A DNA stretch of 7,178 nucleotides from contig JAKOSS010000663.1 in the NCBI GenBank assembly GCA_029777145.1, positions 1 through 7,178 on the forward strand. Reading direction: 5' to 3'. The position numbers and the translations under genes are program-made. Below the pieces are notes generated by a model. It worked only from the letters and a program-made list of their open reading frames with translations. It was not told the origin of the DNA and made no database searches. This document shows, one piece after another, positions 6,101 through 7,178 of this stretch (its first letter is position 1; every line of letters starts with the position of its first letter). This DNA comes from Acidobacteriota bacterium (GTDB lineage Bacteria > Acidobacteriota > Blastocatellia > Pyrinomonadales > Pyrinomonadaceae).

Positions 6101-7178
6101 GAACAATTCGTTGTTGGTCACCTGAATGTTCGAATTCGCTATCGCGGCGGACGAGCCGTTATTTCCGATCAGGGTACCCGGAACACCCGTAACATCGCTG
6201 CGGTCACGGATGATGTTACCGGTGATCGTAATATTGTCATTGCCAGTGGTCGTCCCGGAACCGATGCGGACCGCGATCCCGGCCGTATTTTCAATTGTGC
6301 AGTTTTGAATCGTATTGTCCGAGGCATCAGAATCAATTTGAATGGTGTTGCCGTTTCCGGTATTGCGGATCAGAAGTGAATTGCCGCCCGAATTCAAGCC
6401 GTCGAAAACTATTCGATCCGCCCCAAAAAGCCTGATCAGGAAGGTGTTGGCGCTACCGGAAATCACTCGTTGAGCCCCGCCGGTCGGAACAAAAGTGATC
6501 GTGTAGCCGCCGGAGCCTTCTTCGAACTGCTGGTTGAGCGACACCGCACCGGTTTCCGCCGTCAGATCGGAGGTGATGCTGACCGTAACGTCGCCGCTAA
6601 TAGTGCCGGCATTCATTTGTTCGAACAAGCCGCCGGCATTTGTCAATGACGTAATCGTTTCTCCGCTCCCGACATTTACCGCGCCTGCAAAGGTCGCTAC
6701 GATCGTGTACTGGTTGGGATTAGTCGGCGGGGTCGCCGAAGCCGGCGGATTGGCCGTCAGACCGCTGGCACCGATGGATGGATTGATAGAAACATTTCCG
6801 GCAATATCCTGCGCCGCAACATAGTATTGAATGACATCGGTGATGACCACACCTCCGACCGCGCCATAATCGATCGTACAGTCGTATTGGCTTTCGCCGC
6901 TGAAGGCACACTGCGTCGATGAGAAGGCTCCGGCGATTCCCTTCCGGAAGTAGATAACCGGCAACCCGACACCCGCGGTCGGCACACCCGATCCCGAATC
7001 CGCCACCGTGACAGCCAGTATCGGGTTGGTCGTACTCGAAGTATTGGTAAAAGCCGCATATGAAATCGTCGGCCCCGCAAAATCGCCAGCCCCGACGAAA
7101 TTACCGGCGTCCGCGCCGATATCGACCGGCGACAATCCGGAACGCGCCTGACCGTCGAAATCATCGACCAGGCCGACC
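164..7178 (-). CDS. Giant multi-domain secreted/surface protein (beta-helix, Calx-beta, FHA-like solenoid), 5'-partial
   Basis: A single uninterrupted frame encodes 2337 visible residues and ends at TAA (164-166). It continues past the right edge, so the true start and any signal peptide are not visible. The first candidate start codon, TTG at 7133-7135, has no Shine-Dalgarno sequence and lies inside a conserved motif, so it is not a start. Domains in order (residue 1 = that TTG): end of a beta-helix, Ig-like (22-141), right-handed beta-helix (142-655), Calx-beta x2 (661-898), FHA-like solenoid with ten Gly-rich repeats (899-1688), Calx-beta x2 (1689-1921), Ig-like (1922-2027), C-terminal beta module (2028-2235), carboxypeptidase-regulatory-like domain (2236-2323). 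Known Calx-beta and FHA-like domains occur in exported, often adhesive proteins. Surface or extracellular adhesion is therefore the inferred role; no enzyme active site was seen. No transmembrane helix, LPXTG or PEP-CTERM tail is present. It appears to be the last gene of its transcript, with a terminator 51 nt after the stop. The frame is secure; the function is only class-level. Confidence 0.93.
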   Translation of the reverse strand, partial: VGLVDDFDGQARSGLSPVDIGADAGNFVGAGDFAGPTISYAAFTNTSSTTNPILAVTVADSGSGVPTAGVGLPVIYFRKGIAGAFSSTQCAFSGESQYDCTIDYGAVGGVVITDVIQYYVAAQDIAGNVSINPSIGASGLTANPPASATPPTNPNQYTIVATFAGAVNVGSGETITSLTNAGGLFEQMNAGTISGDVTVSITSDLTAETGAVSLNQQFEEGSGGYTITFVPTGGAQRVISGSANTFLIRLFGADRIVFDGLNSGGNSLLIRNTGNGNTIQIDSDASDNTIQNCTIENTAGIAVRIGSGTTTGNDNITITGNIIRDRSDVTGVPGTLIGNNGSSAAIANSNIQVTNNELFNFTANAISTSSAENVNYSGNTIYQTASRTTALTVIATSSAYGTNSISQNIIRDQNSTGAITGMSLSDVRNMTVSRNLIYDFGNVTASSSTFIGIIFSGSSGNPVSATLVNNMISIVPANNNSQTIYGIRDFGFSGNTLNVHFNSILIGGTATGSSTWAYQRGTITPTTVTISNNILFNNRNGGSGNHFAAGDQSANSGSWTSDFNIFVGTGATTVTNYMDYGTSSSGTAVSTAAWRTGPPARDANSQFSVRGVGDFTAANMFVSTSDLHLNISGTNPAVDSGNAVPGITTDFDGETRPLGAGYEIGADEVTPPDPGTIQFASLTYVVGEGGGTVTLTATRTGGTFGAVQVDYTLAGSGANPATGTAACGTPGEDFVNTGGSLSWADGESGSKTFDVPICNDSVYEAAQTFDATLSIASGSATLGTPSTSTVTINNDDSAPTISINDISVTEGNSGTKLFTFGVTSTGPTEMSNSVVIGTSDGTATSGSDYASFTGSANFGPDANRTSTTFDIDITVNGDTTPEADETFFANLTNCTNCSISDNQGVGTILNDDGVDYTVTTTGNAIVVTDNSGNSDTLAVSEPAAGQIKFAATGRTFQVDGGTILVGDSGNVPLAGATSITVDAQGGSDTINIGAFASTLPSLTINGGTGDDNVNLQGAITFASNANLDVDLQNDDATPGTDNVTVQGSLVLSGTGAATIKASRAVSISTGAGISVVDGNLTVEANQQATPTAGTFSGVIITDALLTTSGGGDISVKGKGGSGAVGGLRGIVVNASNLVFSSTSASAGAGTITLVGTGGAGIQSNRGIDLFGLNTNDLITSVTGDIVITGQGGAGTTTGNIGVYIDSGKIRSTGAAKIGINGTGGTGTNSNAGVRVFSFGGEVSSAGGDITITGNGGSGATGTSNHGVSVSLGGVVTATGGAKIDIVGNGGGGAGFSTGVIVSLADSVVTTAFSKVSSDSGDITITGVGGTGPAAGAPGANIGINVNSGASVIGTGSANVTIDGTGGACTDAAANDCYGVDFEAADTAGTTVSTQSGNLSVIGTAVATTGLRQNGIRFEDSVGAQLFNVTTGTGSLTLTATGGNSDPSSAGIEFADDTSMTLGGASNTFIADTISINTSQVSISTGANPLTIRQKTNGRQIDLGGADSATVLGLTDTELDTITAGTLNIGNVSTGNIVVSSAIARSSTTALNLTGGADADIQGGSLDSGGGNIVVDAAGNTLATNSGVDATTGAASSFKVANGRTLRLNVGAAVVDTGYNQLNVSGQVDITNVALSLNATATPTGGEVYTIVNNDGTDAVIGTFTGLAEGATITNFLGSGLPATISYVGGTGNDVVITVQAAPSIQFEFAGATALESNTSQSVNVTITGTSSNTTGVSYSFTDGTAVGGATCAAGIDYVNTGGTLSWNPGDTTGKFISVTLCNDNVVESDEGFTINLSNPTGGAVLGAQSTKSFTILDDDSTIQFSSSATTLGEGGGSVTMNVTRTGYTGAAASVNFATVNGTATGGAACTAGVDYISNSGTLNFGIGETSKTFDVTICDDAVAEAAETFSATLSSPSGATLGTPTTETVTINDNDGDTTPPVIAPFVPLSATADTNPRNFTVTATDNVGVTAITLYYTVQPGNATGSTLCVFDSGNDWTCSTPGAVAGSSVAYYVVAQDAAGNSSEAPPATAPNVYTVGAAVIPAGTYSNVEPVGGSTLGGDVVVLGGLNLGGPLGGIVDTGAFTITMECGASVAGFGETNYVFGNLEQKFCTTGSYLFPVGGPTAPPLTPEGTVTGNYSPMTANVTNVVPGSSLTVKVVDAFLADTDNANSLSRYWDLTESGAVTADITVQYRPEDVNGAAANYLVLKRESSSTAWYTPGTIDTINNRFTANAVSAFSSWSAGLLSPTAANAAVEGRIRTAGGLGIRNATVVISGGGLDAPRTIQTGSFGYFRFDGLPVGETYVISVVSSRYVFANPTRLVTLDDNVIGFDFDAEP
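167..430 (-). other. C-terminal carboxypeptidase-regulatory-like domain
   Basis: The last 88 residues (2236-2323) fit the carboxypeptidase-regulatory-like beta-sandwich: VEGRIRTAGGLGIRNATVVI, then TGSFGYFRFDGLPVGETYVI, then a short Tyr/Phe-rich strand and VIGFDF near the end. G-R-V/I-x-x-x-x-G-x-G-[IL]-x-N-A and F-G-x-[FY]-x-F-x-x-[LV]-x-x-G-x-x-Y are the signatures used. This domain is common at the C terminus of secreted proteins of Blastocatellia-type Acidobacteriota. It is non-catalytic; the peptidase itself is absent. Confidence 0.75.
431..1054 (-). other. C-terminal beta-rich module, unnamed
   Basis: Residues 2028-2235 start with IPAGTYSNVEPVGGSTLGGD and include FGNLEQKFCTTGSYLFPVGG, LSRYWDLTESG, ADITVQYRPEDVNG and FSSWSAG. 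I recall similar stretches, with a YWTLTE-like core and a terminal 'FSxWxxG', just before the C-terminal domain of giant secreted proteins from Acidobacteriota and some Bacteroidota. I cannot give a firm family name. C2076 and C2098 could form a disulfide. A role in display or anchoring is a guess based only on its position. Confidence 0.5.
1055..1372 (-). other. Ig-like beta-sandwich domain 2
   Basis: Residues 1922-2027 begin with DTTPPVIAPFVPLSATADT, typical of Ig-like or cadherin-like spacers. They contain TATDNVGV and end with YYVVAQDAAGN and a Pro-rich linker. C1976 and C1986 match C76 and C86 of the first Ig-like domain, with the same ten-residue spacing and similar surroundings (C-x-F ... 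C-[ST]). The two copies flank the whole beta-helix, Calx-beta and solenoid core. Confidence 0.65.
1373..1720 (-). other. Calx-beta domain 4
   Basis: Residues 1806-1921 show STIQFSSSATTLGEGGGSVT, the strand MNVTRTGYTG, central GVDYISNSGTLNFGIGE, the acidic ICDDAVAEAAETF turn and closing VTINDND. C1855 and C1884 (28 residues between) occupy the same positions as in domains 1 and 3. The GEGGG-x-V and AAETF/AAQTF details make domain 1 its closest relative here. Confidence 0.82.
1721..2071 (-). other. Calx-beta domain 3
   Basis: Residues 1689-1805 show SIQFEFAGATALESNTS, the strand VNVTITG, the central GIDYVNTGGTLSWNPGDTTG, the acidic CNDNVVESDEGF turn and the closing FTILDDD. C1737 and C1767 (29 residues between) correspond to the pair in domains 1 and 4. 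The central VNTGG-x-LSW stretch is nearly identical to domain 1, which points to internal duplication. Confidence 0.82.
2072..2779 (-). other. Exit segment of the FHA-like solenoid
   Basis: Residues 1453-1688 contain DLGGADSATVLGLTDTELD (starting at residue 1487) followed by TITAGTLNIG. I recognise this as the recurrent 'LGLTDAELDxITAGTLxIG' stretch of filamentous-haemagglutinin-like proteins. Further on, VYTIVNNDGTDAVIGTFTGL (1633-1652) and GGTGNDVVI (1674-1682) match a segment that often closes such solenoids or precedes autotransporter-type modules. No autotransporter barrel follows here; Calx-beta 3 begins at residue 1689 instead. Confidence 0.65.
2780..3847 (-). repeat. Ten tandem glycine-rich solenoid repeats of 32-39 residues
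   Basis: Residues 1097-1452 divide without remainder into ten units of 38, 34, 32, 32, 34, 39, 37, 39, 37 and 34 residues. Each opens with a strand of the form G-D-I-T-I-T-G or A-K-I-x-I-x-G, usually followed by G-G-x-G. A short variable loop, a second strand (G-V-x-V) and a third Ser/Thr/Val strand come next. The DNA shows it too: the codons for GDITITG recur at about 3201-3220, 3421-3439 and 3612-3631. This layout suits a beta-solenoid like those of FHA-family adhesins, one or more coils per unit. Unit 8 carries its own Cys pair (C1354, C1362). Units 8-10 are more degenerate than 3-7. Confidence 0.75.
3848..4441 (-). other. Entry segment of the FHA-like solenoid with RTX-like motifs
   Basis: Residues 899-1096 are beta-rich and low in charge. 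GGTGDDNVN (992-1000) fits the RTX nonapeptide G-G-x-G-x-D-x-U-x, and GGSDTIN (971-977) is a partial match. Later strands (LVLSGTGAATIKASRAVSIS, VVDGNLTVEANQ) read like rungs of an FHA-type beta-solenoid. Two motifs are too few for a true RTX parallel beta-roll, so calcium binding here is possible but unproven. Confidence 0.5.
4442..4789 (-). other. Calx-beta domain 2 (divergent, CxxC)
   Basis: Residues 783-898 show PTISINDISVTEGNSG, GTATSGSDYASFTG, the acidic turn TPEADETFFANL and the closing GTILNDD. All are typical of Calx-beta. Unlike the other three copies it lacks the two cysteines around the central strands and instead has C880 and C883 in a C-x-x-C arrangement late in the domain. It marks the boundary with the long glycine-rich solenoid. 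Confidence 0.82.
4790..5155 (-). other. Calx-beta domain 1
   Basis: Residues 661-782 follow the Calx-beta pattern: GTIQF, V-x-E-G-G-G, V-T-x-T-R-T-G, an E-D-F loop, an acidic N-D-S-x-x-E turn and a closing VTINNDD. Acidic residues at the loops and the terminal DD are those that bind calcium in this family. C713 and C744, separated by 30 residues, match cysteines in domains 3 and 4. It lies directly after the beta-helix and is joined tail to head with Calx-beta 2. Confidence 0.82.
5171..6712 (-). other. Right-handed parallel beta-helix domain (PbH1-type repeats)
   Basis: Residues 142-655 begin with a lead-in of the type seen before beta-helices (DVTVSITSDLTAETGAVSLN, then GGYTITFVP). ADRIVFDGLN follows, with FDGL at 244-247. 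After that come many Asn/Ile-rich rungs of the N-x-I-x-x-N type, such as NTIQIDSDASDNTIQNCTIEN, ITITGNIIRD, VTNNELFNF, VSRNLIYDF and ISNNILFNN. Stacked Asn and Ile residues are typical of PbH1 repeats. The domain closes with the DFDG...R...IGADE motif. Known relatives include polysaccharide-active enzymes and surface proteins. I see no pectate-lyase-type catalytic set, so a binding or structural role is more likely. C279 is the only cysteine of the window without a nearby partner. Confidence 0.75.
6713..7072 (-). other. Ig-like beta-sandwich domain 1
   Basis: Residues 22-141 show alternating hydrophobic strands and the signature YYVAAQDIAGN near the end. C76 and C86 are ten residues apart and probably form a disulfide. 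The domain closely resembles residues 1922-2027, which contain YYVVAQDAAGN and a Cys pair with identical spacing (C1976, C1986). Such domains usually act as spacers in bacterial surface proteins. A Pro/Ala-rich linker follows, leading to the beta-helix. Confidence 0.65.
7106..7178 (-). other. C-terminal end of an upstream beta-helix domain (choice-of-anchor-Q-like closing motif)
   Basis: Translating the gene frame from the edge gives VDDFDGQARSGLSPVDIGAD. This matches the closing motif of the second beta-helix later in the same protein (TDFDGETRPLGAGYEIGADE, ending near residue 654). The D-F-D-G, R and I-G-A-D positions coincide. That motif typically closes right-handed beta-helix domains of the choice-of-anchor Q type. 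It shows that the protein continues upstream, probably with another full beta-helix. The family name is from memory; the internal match is directly visible. Confidence 0.75.

Noticed and set aside
5171..6712. Pectate lyase or other polysaccharide-degrading enzyme in the beta-helix
   Set aside because: The fold is suggested by Asn/Ile rungs, but no catalytic residue cluster of a known lyase or hydrolase family could be picked out.
7133..7135. TTG as the start codon of the giant gene
   Set aside because: It lies within a conserved DFDG...IGAD motif whose first half is encoded upstream, the frame is open to the edge, and no Shine-Dalgarno sequence precedes it.

Overview
This window holds one very large open reading frame on the minus strand. 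It runs from the right edge (7178) to a TAA at 164-166 and is followed by a convincing Rho-independent terminator at 85-112. The 5' end of the gene lies outside the window. The frame stays open to the last complete codon at 7177, giving 2337 visible residues, and no believable start site is present. No second gene can be supported; open frames on the other strand and in other frames are shadows of this GC-rich, Gly/Thr/Ser-rich coding sequence. Residue numbers below are counted from the Leu (TTG) codon at 7133-7135, which is a reference point and not a start.

The protein is a giant, multi-domain, all-beta, presumably exported protein. In order it has: the tail of one right-handed beta-helix domain (7106-7178); an Ig-like domain with a Cys pair; a second beta-helix of about 510 residues with the same closing motif; two Calx-beta domains; a solenoid of about 790 residues resembling filamentous haemagglutinin (FHA), with RTX-like motifs and ten tandem glycine-rich units; two more Calx-beta domains; a second Ig-like domain resembling the first; a beta-rich C-terminal module; and a terminal carboxypeptidase-regulatory-like domain. 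The likely role is a cell-surface or secreted adhesin or matrix protein. This is inferred from domain types; no catalytic motif was recognised.

The C-terminal modules and overall composition recall giant secreted proteins of Acidobacteriota, particularly Blastocatellia/Pyrinomonadales. That assignment rests on remembered family resemblance, with no marker gene here to confirm it. The GC content is moderately high and uneven: two hand-counted 60-base rows give 73% in the glycine-rich repeats and 43% in the beta-helix.

I found no sign of a multi-gene system, CRISPR array, RNA gene or insertion sequence. The points most worth a second look are the near-mirror domain order, the ten-unit repeat, the local pairing of cysteines, and the evidence that the gene continues upstream with a further beta-helix.
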